64,000 nucleotides of DNA, from positions 1 through 64,000 of the forward strand of contig DATLYE010000075.1 of assembly GCA_035575135.1 (NCBI GenBank), written 5' to 3'. Under the pieces are notes generated by a model, which was not told where the DNA came from, did not search any database, and saw nothing but the letters and a program-made list of their open reading frames with translations. Positions 1 through 9,246 of this stretch are shown piece after piece (positions within the stretch are counted from its first letter, which is position 1; each line of letters starts with the position of its first letter). A program made the position numbers and the translations under genes. The stretch comes from JANWXD01 sp035575135. Its GTDB lineage: Bacteria > Acidobacteriota > Terriglobia > Bryobacterales > Bryobacteraceae.

Positions 1-2
1 GC

Positions 3-1331
3 TCAACCCGCCTCGTCCCACCGGGCAAGCAGGTACGGCTTTTGCGCCTCGTAGGTCAGGCACAGCCGCTCCAGACGTTCTTCCACTTCCGGAGCGCCGG
101 CCTGCTGCACTTCGAGCACGAACGATGCCACCCAGCCGAGGTAGAGGGGCGTGAGCGCGCGCAGCAGGTGCTCGCGCGCCACGGTGCGCCGGTGAAAGGC
201 GACGGCGAAGTCGTACACGACGCCCGCCCAGAGCTCGTCCGGAAAATGGAGTTGCGCCTCCGCAAAGCAAGCCAGCTTGCGCAACTGCTCCAGCTTCGCC
301 GGCCCCAGCACCGGCCCCCAGATTTCCTGGAGCGTCTCGCAACCCAGCCGGAACGAATCCAGCATGCGCCGGATGTTGACGGCAACCGGCTCGGTGGCCA
401 CCTCGAAACGGAAGCCGAAGGTCGGCACGGGCTCGGAACCCGTCACCGTCTTCCAGATGGCGGCGTTGCGCTCCATCTCCGAAAACAGCGAGCTCAGCAC
501 CTGCGCCAGCATGGCGCTCAAGTCGGAGGCCGGGTCCTTCGGATCATGGATCTTGGCGCCCAGGAAGGCCTGGCACACCCGAAAGCCGTGGGCGACGGCC
601 TGCGTGGTCACCCAGATGTCAATGCCGAAGCGCGCTACGTCGCTTTCCCACACATCCTGTCGCAGGTAATGCTCGACGAGCGGCGCCGAAAAGCCGAAAT
701 CGCCGCCGATGGGCTGGCGGATGCGCTTGCCGTAGAGCGCGCGCGTGAGGGGGTAGACGATGCTGTTGGTGATGGTGCCGTCGTACTTGTGGCGCATGTA
801 CAGGGGGGCGACAAAGTCGAACCCGCGTTCCAGCACCGGGCCGACCAGCAACTCGATCCACTGCGGCGTGATGCTCCGCAGATCGGAGTCCACCACCGCA
901 ACCGCCTTGGCCCCGAGCCTTCGCGCCAGGAGAAAGATGGTGCGAAAGGCGCTGCCCTTTCCGGGCGTGCCGTGGTAGGGTGTGGAGAGTTTGTGGACCG
1001 GATACACGCGGTAGGGGGCCTGCACCAGCGCCGTTTCTTCCAGGGTCGCTTCCAGCACGCGCTGCGGCGTGCCGTCCCGGGAGCCGCCGTCCGAGTTCAC
1101 GATCACACTCCGGGCGCCGGGGAAGTATTTCGTCAGTCCCGCCTGCGCCGCCCGCACGACGTGGCCGATGGTCCGGGCGTTGTTATAGCTGGGAATCCCC
1201 ACGACGATATCCGCCGAGCCGAGTTTGCGGAGTTCCGCTTCGGTTTCCGGTGGCAGCGGGGGCGCATCCGGGATGGCGCGCGAAGGTTCCGCCGCGGCGT
1301 GCGCCTGCCGCAGTTCCATGACACTGCCCAT
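3..1331 (-). CDS. GT-A glycosyltransferase (glucosyl/mannosyl-glycerate synthase-like)
   Basis: A 442-residue protein probably transferring a sugar from a nucleotide-sugar donor. The N-terminal half shows the GT-A pattern: IPSYNNARTIGHVV, VNSDGGSRDGTP and a metal-binding DSD in VVDSDLRS. Further on QPIGGDFGF and FGIDIW resemble the retaining mannosylglycerate / glucosyl-3-phosphoglycerate synthase families (GT78/GT81). The C-terminal ~130 residues are helical and unassigned. There is no signal peptide, so the enzyme is cytosolic. Starts at 1331 and 1319 are both possible and neither has a good ribosome site; an in-frame ATG at 1403 would reach closer to the divergent GH57 gene. That neighbour supports a role in compatible-solute or alpha-glucan metabolism (inference). 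The exact acceptor cannot be read from sequence. Confidence 0.75.
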   Translation of the reverse strand: MGSVMELRQAHAAAEPSRAIPDAPPLPPETEAELRKLGSADIVVGIPSYNNARTIGHVVRAAQAGLTKYFPGARSVIVNSDGGSRDGTPQRVLEATLEETALVQAPYRVYPVHKLSTPYHGTPGKGSAFRTIFLLARRLGAKAVAVVDSDLRSITPQWIELLVGPVLERGFDFVAPLYMRHKYDGTITNSIVYPLTRALYGKRIRQPIGGDFGFSAPLVEHYLRQDVWESDVARFGIDIWVTTQAVAHGFRVCQAFLGAKIHDPKDPASDLSAMLAQVLSSLFSEMERNAAIWKTVTGSEPVPTFGFRFEVATEPVAVNIRRMLDSFRLGCETLQEIWGPVLGPAKLEQLRKLACFAEAQLHFPDELWAGVVYDFAVAFHRRTVAREHLLRALTPLYLGWVASFVLEVQQAGAPEVEERLERLCLTYEAQKPYLLARWDEAG

Positions 1332-1416
1332 GATCGCACACACGCCGGCAGCGCAAGGCTCGCGGGCTCTGCGGTTGCGCGCTCCTGTCGCGGTGCGCGA
1401 CACTCGGTTGATTGCC

Positions 1417-3861
1417 GTGGAACGCTACATCTGCATTCACGGACATTTCTACCAACCTCCGCGCGAAAACCCGTGGCTGGAGGCCATCGAGCTGCAGGAC
1501 TCCGCCTACCCGTATCACGACTGGAATGAGCGCATCACCGCAGAGTGCTACGGACCGAACGCCACTTCGCGCATCCTGGACGGCGAGCAGCGGATCGTCC
1601 AGATCGTGAACAACTACGCCAAGATCAGTTTCAATTTCGGCCCCACGCTGCTCGACTGGATGGAGGCCCGGGCACCGGAGGTCTATCAAGCCATCCTGGA
1701 AGCCGACCGCGAAAGCCGGCGGCGTTATTCCGGGCACGGCTCGGCTCTGGCGCAGGCCTACAACCACATGATCCTGCCGCTTGCCACCGGGCGGGACAAG
1801 CGCACGCAGGTGCTGTGGGGCATTCGCGATTTTGAACACCGCTTCGGGCGATTCCCCGAGGGAATGTGGCTGCCGGAAACCGCCGTGGACCTGGAAACGC
1901 TGGATATCCTGGCCCAGTGCGGCATCCGCTTCACGATCCTGTCGCCCCATCAGGCGAGCAAGGTGCGGGCCATCGGAGCGCGGGCCTGGCGGGATGTCAG
2001 CGGAGGCCGGGTGGACCCCTCCATGGCCTACCGGGTCCAGCTCCCTTCGAACCGCCAGCTGAGCGTTTTCTTCTACGACGGTCCGATCTCACGAGCCGTG
2101 GCGTTCGAGAATCTGCTGGTGAAAGGCGAGTATCTGGCCGAGCGCCTGCTCCAGGCTTTTTCGAGCGCGCGTCACTGGCCGCAGATCGTGCACATCGCCA
2201 CGGACGGAGAAACCTACGGCCACCACCGAAGACACGCCGACATGGCCCTGGCCTACGCGCTCCACTACATCGAGAGCAACCGCCTGGCGCGGCTCACCAA
2301 CTATGCCGAATACCTGGAACGCCACCCGCCCACGCACCAGGTGCAGATCGCGGAGAACACCTCCTGGAGCTGCGCGCACGGCGTGGAGCGCTGGCGAAGC
2401 GACTGCGGCTGCAACTCCGGAATGCATCCGGGCTGGAACCAGCAGTGGCGCGGCCCGTTGCGGGAGGCCCTGGACTGGCTGCGGGATACGCTGGCTCCCT
2501 GCTTTGAGCGCGCCGCCGCGCGGCTCCTGCGTGATCCCTGGGCGGCGCGGGACGACTACATCAGCGTGATCCTGGACCGCTCGCGCGAAAACGTGGGCCG
2601 CTTCTTCCGCCGGCATTCCGGCCGGGAACTCACCCCCGCCGAGCGCGTCGAGGCCCTCAAGCTCCTGGAACTGCAACGGCACGCCATGCTGATGTACACC
2701 AGTTGCGGCTGGTTCTTCGACGAGCTTTCCGGGCTCGAGACCGTGCAGGTGATCCAGTACGCCGCCAGGGTGGTGCAACTGGCGCAAGAGTTATTCGGAG
2801 ATTCCATCGAAGAAGAATTTCTCAAACGCCTGGAGCGCGCTCGCAGCAATCTTCCGGAGCACGGCGACGGCCGGCGCATCTACGAGACCCTGGCGCGCCC
2901 GGCCAGGGTGGATCTCCGAAAAGTCGGAGCGCACTACGCCGTGAGCTCTTTGTTTGAAACGTACAACCACCGCACCCAAACCTACTGTTACACGGTGGAG
3001 CGCGAAGACTACCGCCTCCTGACGCAGGGCAAGGCCCGGCTGGCGCTCGGGCGGGTCACCGTCACCTCCGATATTACGGAGGAATCACAGCGGATCACTT
3101 TTGGCGTGCTGCATCTCGGGGACCACAATGTCAGCGGCGGCGTCCGCGAATTTCAAGGCGACGAAGCCTATGCCCGGCTGTTGGAGGAGCTCTCCGACGT
3201 CTTCCGGCGGGGCGATCTTCCCGAGGTGATTCGCGGACTCGACCGGGAATTCGGAGGAGGAACTTACTCGCTCGGATTCCTCTTCCGCGATGAACAGCGC
3301 AAGATCCTCCGGCAGATCATCGAGTCTGCTCTCGAGGAGGCCGAAGCGCTCTACCGCGGCTTCTACCACGACCATGCCGCTTTGATGCGCTTCATGACGG
3401 CCTTGGGCGTGCCGCTGCCCAACCGGTTCGAGATCGCGGCTGAAGTGACCGTGAACACCGACCTGCGGCGCGCCTTCGAGTCGGAAGAGCCTGACTTGGA
3501 CCGGATCCGGAGCCTGCTGGACGAAGCCAAGGCCGCCGGGGTCCGGCTGGATCACGCCAGCCTGGAATTCGCGCTGCGCAAGACCCTGGAGCGACTCTCG
3601 GGCGCCCTCCGCTCCCGGCCGGAGGATGCCTCACAGCTGGCCCGGCTCTCCGAACTGACGGCCCTGGCGCGCTCCCTGCCTTTCGAGGTCAATCTCTGGC
3701 GGGTGCAAAACGACTTCTACGCCGTGCTCAAGAACCGGTACGGGGCCGCCGCCGCGCGCGCCCGCCAAGGCGATTCCGAAGCACAGCAGTGGCTGGATCT
3801 GTTCCGCCGGCTCGGCGAGCGCCTGCGAGTGCGCGTGGACCTGCCGGCGACGCCGGCTTGA
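1417..3861 (+). CDS. Glycoside hydrolase family 57 protein with DUF3536-type C-terminus
   Basis: An 814-residue enzyme that opens with VERYICIHGHFYQPPRENPW, the usual N-terminus of GH57 proteins carrying a DUF3536 region. GH57 members are retaining alpha-glucan hydrolases or branching enzymes. Motifs include the HGHFYQPPRE strand, GMWLPETAVD near residue 150 and TDGETYGHH near residue 265, expected active-site segments. The GTG at 1417 is preferred because the conserved block starts there; a TTG at 1408 is the alternative, and no strong ribosome site decides. It is divergent from the glycosyltransferase at 3-1331, and the pair probably acts on one glucan or glucosylated compound. There is no signal peptide. 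The specific substrate is unknown. Confidence 0.85.
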   Translation: MERYICIHGHFYQPPRENPWLEAIELQDSAYPYHDWNERITAECYGPNATSRILDGEQRIVQIVNNYAKISFNFGPTLLDWMEARAPEVYQAILEADRESRRRYSGHGSALAQAYNHMILPLATGRDKRTQVLWGIRDFEHRFGRFPEGMWLPETAVDLETLDILAQCGIRFTILSPHQASKVRAIGARAWRDVSGGRVDPSMAYRVQLPSNRQLSVFFYDGPISRAVAFENLLVKGEYLAERLLQAFSSARHWPQIVHIATDGETYGHHRRHADMALAYALHYIESNRLARLTNYAEYLERHPPTHQVQIAENTSWSCAHGVERWRSDCGCNSGMHPGWNQQWRGPLREALDWLRDTLAPCFERAAARLLRDPWAARDDYISVILDRSRENVGRFFRRHSGRELTPAERVEALKLLELQRHAMLMYTSCGWFFDELSGLETVQVIQYAARVVQLAQELFGDSIEEEFLKRLERARSNLPEHGDGRRIYETLARPARVDLRKVGAHYAVSSLFETYNHRTQTYCYTVEREDYRLLTQGKARLALGRVTVTSDITEESQRITFGVLHLGDHNVSGGVREFQGDEAYARLLEELSDVFRRGDLPEVIRGLDREFGGGTYSLGFLFRDEQRKILRQIIESALEEAEALYRGFYHDHAALMRFMTALGVPLPNRFEIAAEVTVNTDLRRAFESEEPDLDRIRSLLDEAKAAGVRLDHASLEFALRKTLERLSGALRSRPEDASQLARLSELTALARSLPFEVNLWRVQNDFYAVLKNRYGAAAARARQGDSEAQQWLDLFRRLGERLRVRVDLPATPA

Positions 3862-3887
3862 GACGGCCCGGCCGAAGGCGCCGCTCG

Positions 3888-5555
3888 CTATCTTTCGGGA
3901 GGTGCGCTCCGGCGGAGCGCCTCTTCGACCCGCCGTAATCCGGCTGCCGCATCGCGCCCCAGCTGAATGCGCACCAACTGCCTCCCGCGTCGCCGCAACG
4001 CTCCGGCGTCGCCGTCGGCCTGCGCGCGCAGGAGCTGGCCGAAGCTGTAGCCCGTCTCCGGGACAGGCAAGTCGTGCGCGGGTTCGTCCACGAACTGCAA
4101 GAAAAGGCCCGTATCCGGCCCTCCTTTGTGCAACTGGCCCGTGGAGTGGAGAAAGCGGGGACCATAGCCGGACGTCGTTGCCACCCGCAGGCGGTCGCGA
4201 AGGATCGAGCGAATGCGGCCCAGTGCGCCCCCTGCCTCGCCGGAGGGCGCGATGAAGGCCTGAAGGGCTACGTACCGCCCCGGCCCGGCAGCGGCCAGAA
4301 ACTCCGCCAGTGCCGCGCTCAGTTGTTGTTCGGAATCCGCGGGCACCATGTCGTTCTGCGAGCCCCCGCTGTCAGGCCGCTCCATCGCGCGGCGAGCCAG
4401 ATCCTTGGCCAGCTGCACGTCGGGCTGGTCGAAGGGGTGGACCGCGAGCACGGCGCAGGCCGCGGCCGTGGCGAACTCCCAGCGAAAAAATTCCCCGCCC
4501 AGATCTTCGCGGCTGCGGAGCCGGATGCGGATGACGGGATGGCCGGCGGCGGCGAGCGGTCCCAGGACCGAGGGCTCCGGTTCTCCGTCCAGGCCGAGCC
4601 AGACGAAAACGCGATCAGGCCCATATGTTTCCGCCGAGCCGACCGGCTCCCCGGCCACGGGCACGATCCCGCGGCCGTCCTTGCCGCTGCTTTCCGCAAT
4701 CAGCTGCTCGGTCCAGTCCGGAAACGCCTCCAGTGCAGCCGAGGCAAGAAACGTGAGTTTGTCACGGCCGGCAAGCGCCAGCTCACCCAGCGCGGCGCCC
4801 AGAACCAGGCCCGGATTCTGCACCGCCGGCGCTTCCGGCGCGCAAGCGGAGGCCATGCGCCGCGCCGGCGCAATCACGTCCTGGATGCGCACTCCGATCA
4901 GCGCGGCCGGAACCATGCCGAAGTCCGACAGCGCCGAGTAGCGCCCGCCCACGTCTGCCGGGGCCCGGAAGAGACGGCGGAAACCGCGCTCGACCGCCAG
5001 GTGTTCGAGGGGCGTGCCGGGATCGGTGATCGCCGCGAAGCACCGACCCGTGCGCTGCGTCCGCTCCCAGAAGTAACGAAACAGCGAGAGCGGTTCGATG
5101 GTGGTCCCGGATTTGCTCGAGACGACGAACAGAGTCCGGCGCAGGTCCAGGCGCTCCTCAACCGCGCGCACCGCCCCCGGATGGGTACTGTCGAGGACCA
5201 CCAGCTCCGGAAAACCCGGTGCGCTGCCGCAGGTCCGCCCAACCACCTCGGGCGCCAGGCTCGAGCCCCCCATCCCCAGCAGCACCGCGTGCCGGTATCC
5301 CTCGGTACGGATCTCGGCGGCGAACCGCTCCCACTCATCGGCTTGCCTGGGCGCGGCGTCGGGCAGGTGGAGCCAGCCCAGCCGGTCCGCAATCTCGGGT
5401 GCCTGCGGGTCCGGGCGCCACAAGGTGGGGTCCTTGTTCCAAAGGCGAGCGACGAACCGGTCGGCCTCCCAGGCCCGCAGCCTGCGCTCGACGGCGGCTC
5501 GATAGGCGCCAAGCTCCAATGTCATGCCGGAGAGCGGGTCCGCCTGCGCCGTCAT
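3888..5555 (-). CDS. pgi: Glucose-6-phosphate isomerase (divergent, bacterial TAL-PGI type)
   Basis: A 555-residue protein interconverting glucose-6-phosphate and fructose-6-phosphate. The SIS-fold core shows LGMGGSSLAPEV near residue 93 and the phosphate loop SSKSGTT at 146-152, followed by GGRYSALSDFG and a C-terminal STGQLHKGG. These match the isomerase half of bifunctional transaldolase/PGI proteins more than the E. coli enzyme, and no transaldolase domain is attached. The ATG at 5555 overlaps the stop of rpiB in an ATGA, and GGAGAAGG lies upstream, so translation is probably coupled. The rpiB partner places it in sugar-phosphate/pentose-phosphate metabolism. Confidence 0.88.
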   Translation of the reverse strand: MTAQADPLSGMTLELGAYRAAVERRLRAWEADRFVARLWNKDPTLWRPDPQAPEIADRLGWLHLPDAAPRQADEWERFAAEIRTEGYRHAVLLGMGGSSLAPEVVGRTCGSAPGFPELVVLDSTHPGAVRAVEERLDLRRTLFVVSSKSGTTIEPLSLFRYFWERTQRTGRCFAAITDPGTPLEHLAVERGFRRLFRAPADVGGRYSALSDFGMVPAALIGVRIQDVIAPARRMASACAPEAPAVQNPGLVLGAALGELALAGRDKLTFLASAALEAFPDWTEQLIAESSGKDGRGIVPVAGEPVGSAETYGPDRVFVWLGLDGEPEPSVLGPLAAAGHPVIRIRLRSREDLGGEFFRWEFATAAACAVLAVHPFDQPDVQLAKDLARRAMERPDSGGSQNDMVPADSEQQLSAALAEFLAAAGPGRYVALQAFIAPSGEAGGALGRIRSILRDRLRVATTSGYGPRFLHSTGQLHKGGPDTGLFLQFVDEPAHDLPVPETGYSFGQLLRAQADGDAGALRRRGRQLVRIQLGRDAAAGLRRVEEALRRSAPPER

Positions 5556-6013
5556 TTTCCGCCTTCTCCAGCTCTGGTTTCCAGGGCGCGAACCTTTTCC
5601 AGGCGGCGGCGGTGGCGCTCTTCGCCCGAGAAGCGCGCGCCGAGGAAGGTGCGCACGAGTTCCTCCATCAGAGCAGGCCCGATGACCCGCGCTCCCAGCA
5701 CGAGCACGTTCATGTCGTCGTGCTCGACGCCCTGCCGGGCCGAGTAGGTGTCGTGGCACAGGCCCGCACGGATGCCCGGGAGCTTGTTGGCCGCCACCGT
5801 GGCCCCGACGCCGCTGCCGCACAGCAACACCCCCCGCTCCGCACGCCCTTCCAGGATGGCCCGGCCCACGGCTTCCGCGAAGTCCGGGTAGTCGGAGGGC
5901 TCGGCGCTGTCGGCTCCTAAATCCAGCACTTCATGCCCCAAGGCGCGCAGGTAAGCCGCTACCCGCTGTTTGAGTTCGTAGCCCGCGTGATCGGCGCCCA
6001 CCGCGACGGTCAT
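5552..6013 (-). CDS. rpiB: Ribose-5-phosphate isomerase B
   Basis: A 153-residue RpiB/LacAB family enzyme converting ribose-5-phosphate to ribulose-5-phosphate. It starts with the typical AVGADHAGYELK. Cys65 in GVLLCGSGVG is the expected catalytic base, and the phosphate-binding segment CHDTYSARQGVEHDDMNVL follows. Length is normal. It overlaps the downstream pgi gene by four bases, so the two form an operon in the non-oxidative pentose-phosphate pathway. A 123-base gap separates it from rapZ, so it may be the tail of the longer rpoN-rapZ transcript or have its own promoter. Confidence 0.93.
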   Translation of the reverse strand: MTVAVGADHAGYELKQRVAAYLRALGHEVLDLGADSAEPSDYPDFAEAVGRAILEGRAERGVLLCGSGVGATVAANKLPGIRAGLCHDTYSARQGVEHDDMNVLVLGARVIGPALMEELVRTFLGARFSGEERHRRRLEKVRALETRAGEGGK

Positions 6014-6136
6014 CGGGTGGCCTCGCGCCAGCGATCAAGAATGCGTGGTTGTTCTTGCAAAGACGCCATGGCTGTGTGAGCCGAGTTCCTGCCAGACTGA
6101 CAAACTCCTATCCTACCGACTTGCCCCGCCGGCGCG

Positions 6137-7024
6137 TCACCCTTTCTCGATGTCCCGGTGGGTCACCTTGACGCGATAGCCGGCGCGCGCCAGCCGCTTG
6201 TGAATCTCCGTGGCGATCATCACGGAACGGTGGCGGCCGCCGGTGCACCCGAAGGCAATCGTGAGGTAGCTCTTGCCTTCCCGAATATAGTGCGGCAGCA
6301 GGTAAACGAGCAATTCGGTGATGCGGTCTATGAACTCGCGCGTCTGGGAAAAGGAGCGGATATAGCGGGCCACGCTCGGATGCCGCCCGCTGAGTTTCTT
6401 GAAGCGGGGGATGTAGTTGGGATTGGGCAGGAAGCGCACGTCGAAGACCAGGTCGCTGTCGGGCGGAATGCCGTAGCGGTAGCCGAAGCTCGTGACGTAG
6501 ATCATGATCTGGGACTCGACCCGGCCGCTGCGGAAGCGTTCCGCGATCAGGTCCCGGAGTTCGTGGACATTGAATTTCGACGTGTTGATGATGTGGTCGG
6601 CCAAGGCGCGGATCGGCGCCAGGCGGCGGCGCTCGCGGCGAATGCTCGTCAGGATGGAATCGCCTGTGCCCAGCGGATGCGGGCGCCGGGTTTCGCTGAA
6701 GCGGCGCACCAGCGTGTCGTCATCCGCCTCGAGGAACAGCAGCGTGGTGGGCAGCTCGTCCCGGATTCGGGAATAGATTTCGGGGAAGCGTTCCAATCCT
6801 TCCCGCTCGCGGATGTCCACCACCAGCGCGGCCCGCGAGATCTCGGCAGACTCGCGGACCAGCTCGGTGAATTTCGGGATGAGTTCCACCGGGAGGTTGT
6901 CCACGGCATAGTAGCCGAGATCCTCCAGGGACTTGAGAACGGTACCCTTGCCGGAGCCGCTCAGGCCCGTGATCACCACGAGCTCCGGCGCGGCTGCCGA
7001 GCGGACGGGCTTTCGGGCAGCCAT
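6137..7024 (-). CDS. rapZ: RapZ/YvcJ-family nucleotide-binding protein
   Basis: A 295-residue P-loop protein of the RapZ family. In E. coli it is the RNase E adaptor for small-RNA decay, and in other bacteria it hydrolyses ATP/GTP. Walker A GLSGSGKG lies at residues 20-27, followed by DNLPVEL and the conserved C-terminal block CTGGRHRSVMIAE-like near residue 265. Position directly after rpoN and hpf is the classical context. The ATG at 7024 is preferred; a GTG at 7027 immediately precedes it. The usual neighbours ptsN and npr are absent, so the role here need not match the E. coli GlmZ pathway. Confidence 0.92.
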   Translation of the reverse strand: MAARKPVRSAAAPELVVITGLSGSGKGTVLKSLEDLGYYAVDNLPVELIPKFTELVRESAEISRAALVVDIREREGLERFPEIYSRIRDELPTTLLFLEADDDTLVRRFSETRRPHPLGTGDSILTSIRRERRRLAPIRALADHIINTSKFNVHELRDLIAERFRSGRVESQIMIYVTSFGYRYGIPPDSDLVFDVRFLPNPNYIPRFKKLSGRHPSVARYIRSFSQTREFIDRITELLVYLLPHYIREGKSYLTIAFGCTGGRHRSVMIATEIHKRLARAGYRVKVTHRDIEKG

Positions 7025-7039
7025 CACTCAGCGCCGCGG

Positions 7040-7597
7040 TCAGACTTCGAGCAGGTCGAAGTTGCCGTCGCGGCGCCGCACCAGCACGGAGACCCGGTCG
7101 GTTTCCGCATCCCGATACACCAGGTAGTCCTGATCTGCCGTGATCTCAAGAAGCGCTTCTTCGAGCGTCATGGGCTTGCGGTCCCAGGCGTTGTCCACCC
7201 GGAAGACCCGCGGGGCGGTACTCTCGTCGCCGGCGGCCTCCGCCGGCTCGGCGGACGTCTCGCCGGGGACCTCGATCGCCCAGTTATTTTTCGGCACCCG
7301 CTTGGTGTCCCGGCGGCGGGTGCGCAGTTTCAGGACCTGCTTTTCCAGTTTCTCGGCGGCCGCCAGGATGGCGGTGAACTGGTCCGTACTCGTGGCCGCG
7401 CCCACCAGGGGGTGATCGTGGAAGTTCACGGTGATCTCGGCCTGCTGGAGGTGGCGCTGGCCGGTCAGAATCACATGAGCTTCCCGCTCGCCGTCGCGCC
7501 GGTCCAGCAGGCGCGCCAGCCTGGAAAACTTCGCCGCCAGCTTCTTTTCCTGAGCGGGGGTGAAGGTGTCTGTCCGGCCCGTGTACGTGACTTTCAT
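7040..7597 (-). CDS. hpf: Long-form ribosome hibernation-promoting factor
   Basis: A 185-residue HPF/RaiA protein that dimerises inactive ribosomes into 100S particles. The N-terminal RaiA fold runs from MKVTYTGRTDTF to about residue 100, a Ser/Glu/Ala-rich linker follows, and the C-terminal dimerisation domain carries MTLEEALLEI and DQDYLVYRDAETD. The start at 7597 is set by a strong GGGAGG eight bases upstream; in-frame codons further upstream would run into the end of rpoN. It lies 19 bases after rpoN and 15 bases before rapZ, so the three genes are almost certainly co-transcribed. Confidence 0.92.
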   Translation of the reverse strand: MKVTYTGRTDTFTPAQEKKLAAKFSRLARLLDRRDGEREAHVILTGQRHLQQAEITVNFHDHPLVGAATSTDQFTAILAAAEKLEKQVLKLRTRRRDTKRVPKNNWAIEVPGETSAEPAEAAGDESTAPRVFRVDNAWDRKPMTLEEALLEITADQDYLVYRDAETDRVSVLVRRRDGNFDLLEV

Positions 7598-7616
7598 GCT
7601 TCCCTCCCTGTCATGG

Positions 7617-9182
7617 TCACGTGCGGACACGCCGGTGGTGGGTGGATGGAATTTTCATATCCTCCCGGTACTTGGCCACGGTGCGCCGCGTCACGTGAAT
7701 CCCTTCGGCCTGGAGTCGCGCGGTGATCTGCTCATCGGTGAGCGGATGCGCCGGGTCTTCTTCTTCGATCATTTTCTTGACCTTGCGCTTGAGCAGCAAC
7801 AGCGGCGTTTCCGCTCCCGACGGCCCTTGCACGGCTTCGGAGAAAAAGTAGCGGAGTTCGAAGACGCCCTGAGGCGTGTGAGCGTACTTGTTGGCGACGG
7901 CCCGGCTCACCGTGGACGGGTGCACGCCGATCTCCTCGGCGATCTCCTTGATCATCATGGGCTTCAGGTGGTCCAGCCCGTGGTCGAGAAAACCGCGCTG
8001 CCGGCGTACGATCGCCTCGCAGACTTTCAGGATGGTCTGCCTGCGCTGCTCGATGTTCTTCATCAGCTGGATCGCCGACGCGTAGCGCTCGCGCACGTAA
8101 TTGCGCACCTCTTTGTTCGGCTCCTGGTTGCGGTCGAGCATGCGGCGGTACTGCCGGTTGAGCCGCAATTGCGGCAAATCGTCGTCGTTCAACTGGATGA
8201 CGTAGTCGTCGCCTTCCTTGAAGATGTAAACGTCAGGCTCCACCTGCCGCGCGCCGGGGCCGGAGTAGCGCAAGCCCGGACAAGGATCCAGATGCCGGAT
8301 TACCTCGCAGGCGATGCGGATGTGTTCGAGCGGCCGGCCCAGCACCTTGGCCAGTTCCTGGTACTGCCGGCGCTCGAGCAGCTTGAGATGCTGCTCCACG
8401 ATCCGCCAGGCGACACCGCCCTGCCCGTTACGGCTTGCCAGTTGTAACAGCAGGCATTCGCGAAGATCTCGCGCCCCCACTCCTGCCGGATCCAGCGACT
8501 GCACCACCTTGAGACCCTCTTCCAGGTCGGACAAGCGCACTGAGCCGTCGGCGGCCAGTTCCTCAAGACTGGCGGTAAGATAGCCGTTGTCCTCCAGATT
8601 GCCGATGATGAGTTCGGCCGCCTCCCGCACCGCGTCGGGAAGCACCAGCACGCTGAGTTGGGAGCGCAAGTGGTCGGACAAGGTGACGGGCGCCGGCAGG
8701 AAAGTCTCAAAGGAGGGTTTCTCCACCTGCTCGCTGGCCGGGCTGCGGAATCCGGGGTCCAGGTATTCGTCAAAGAACGACCCGAAATCAATCTCCTCGA
8801 ACGGGTCGGTCAACGGCTTGGATTCGACAAGAGGCTCCTCCCCGTCCAGGGCCTCGGCCGGAGCAGAGCTGTCGAAATCTGCGACACCCTCGATCCCCTC
8901 GGAGACGTCTGAGACGGCTTCCAAAATGGGCTGGTCCGCCGGGGGAGGCTCGGCTGGATCCCGTTCGGCCTCGAGCAGAGCCTGAACCTCTTCCGGGCTG
9001 AGTTCCTCGGCCCCGTCCTCGGTCGCCTCCTCCAGCACCGGGTTCTGCGCAATCTCCTGCGCGATCATTTCCTTCAGCTCGAGGCGGTTGAGCTGAAGGA
9101 CGGTGACCATCTGAACGAGCGCGGGCCGGAGGATCTGCTTCTGCTGAACCCGCAACTGCAACCGGGGCGACAGCGAACTCAT
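7617..9182 (-). CDS. rpoN: RNA polymerase sigma-54 factor
   Basis: A 521-residue sigma-N protein recognising -24/-12 promoters with enhancer-binding activators. The Gln/Leu-rich activator region (LQLRVQQKQILRPALVQMVTVLQLNRLEL) opens the protein, followed by an acidic region II, the core-binding domain, the HTH (HPSTVSRAVANKYAHTPQGVFELRYFFSE) and the RpoN box ARRTVAKYREDMKIPS near the C-terminus. The start at 9182 is chosen because the conserved N-terminus begins there. The gene sits between lptB and hpf, as in many Gram-negative genomes. No bEBP gene is seen in this window. Confidence 0.95.
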   Translation of the reverse strand: MSSLSPRLQLRVQQKQILRPALVQMVTVLQLNRLELKEMIAQEIAQNPVLEEATEDGAEELSPEEVQALLEAERDPAEPPPADQPILEAVSDVSEGIEGVADFDSSAPAEALDGEEPLVESKPLTDPFEEIDFGSFFDEYLDPGFRSPASEQVEKPSFETFLPAPVTLSDHLRSQLSVLVLPDAVREAAELIIGNLEDNGYLTASLEELAADGSVRLSDLEEGLKVVQSLDPAGVGARDLRECLLLQLASRNGQGGVAWRIVEQHLKLLERRQYQELAKVLGRPLEHIRIACEVIRHLDPCPGLRYSGPGARQVEPDVYIFKEGDDYVIQLNDDDLPQLRLNRQYRRMLDRNQEPNKEVRNYVRERYASAIQLMKNIEQRRQTILKVCEAIVRRQRGFLDHGLDHLKPMMIKEIAEEIGVHPSTVSRAVANKYAHTPQGVFELRYFFSEAVQGPSGAETPLLLLKRKVKKMIEEEDPAHPLTDEQITARLQAEGIHVTRRTVAKYREDMKIPSTHHRRVRT

Positions 9183-9246
9183 CTGCCCCCATTTTACAGC
9201 CTGAACCTCCGGGGAAGGGAAACCAGCCGGATGAGCCGCGGCCGGG

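Noticed and set aside
42..1529. Long plus-strand frame over the glycosyltransferase gene
   Set aside because: It is antisense to a well-motifed gene, is His/Arg/Gln-rich and has no family features; it arises from GC-rich codon bias.
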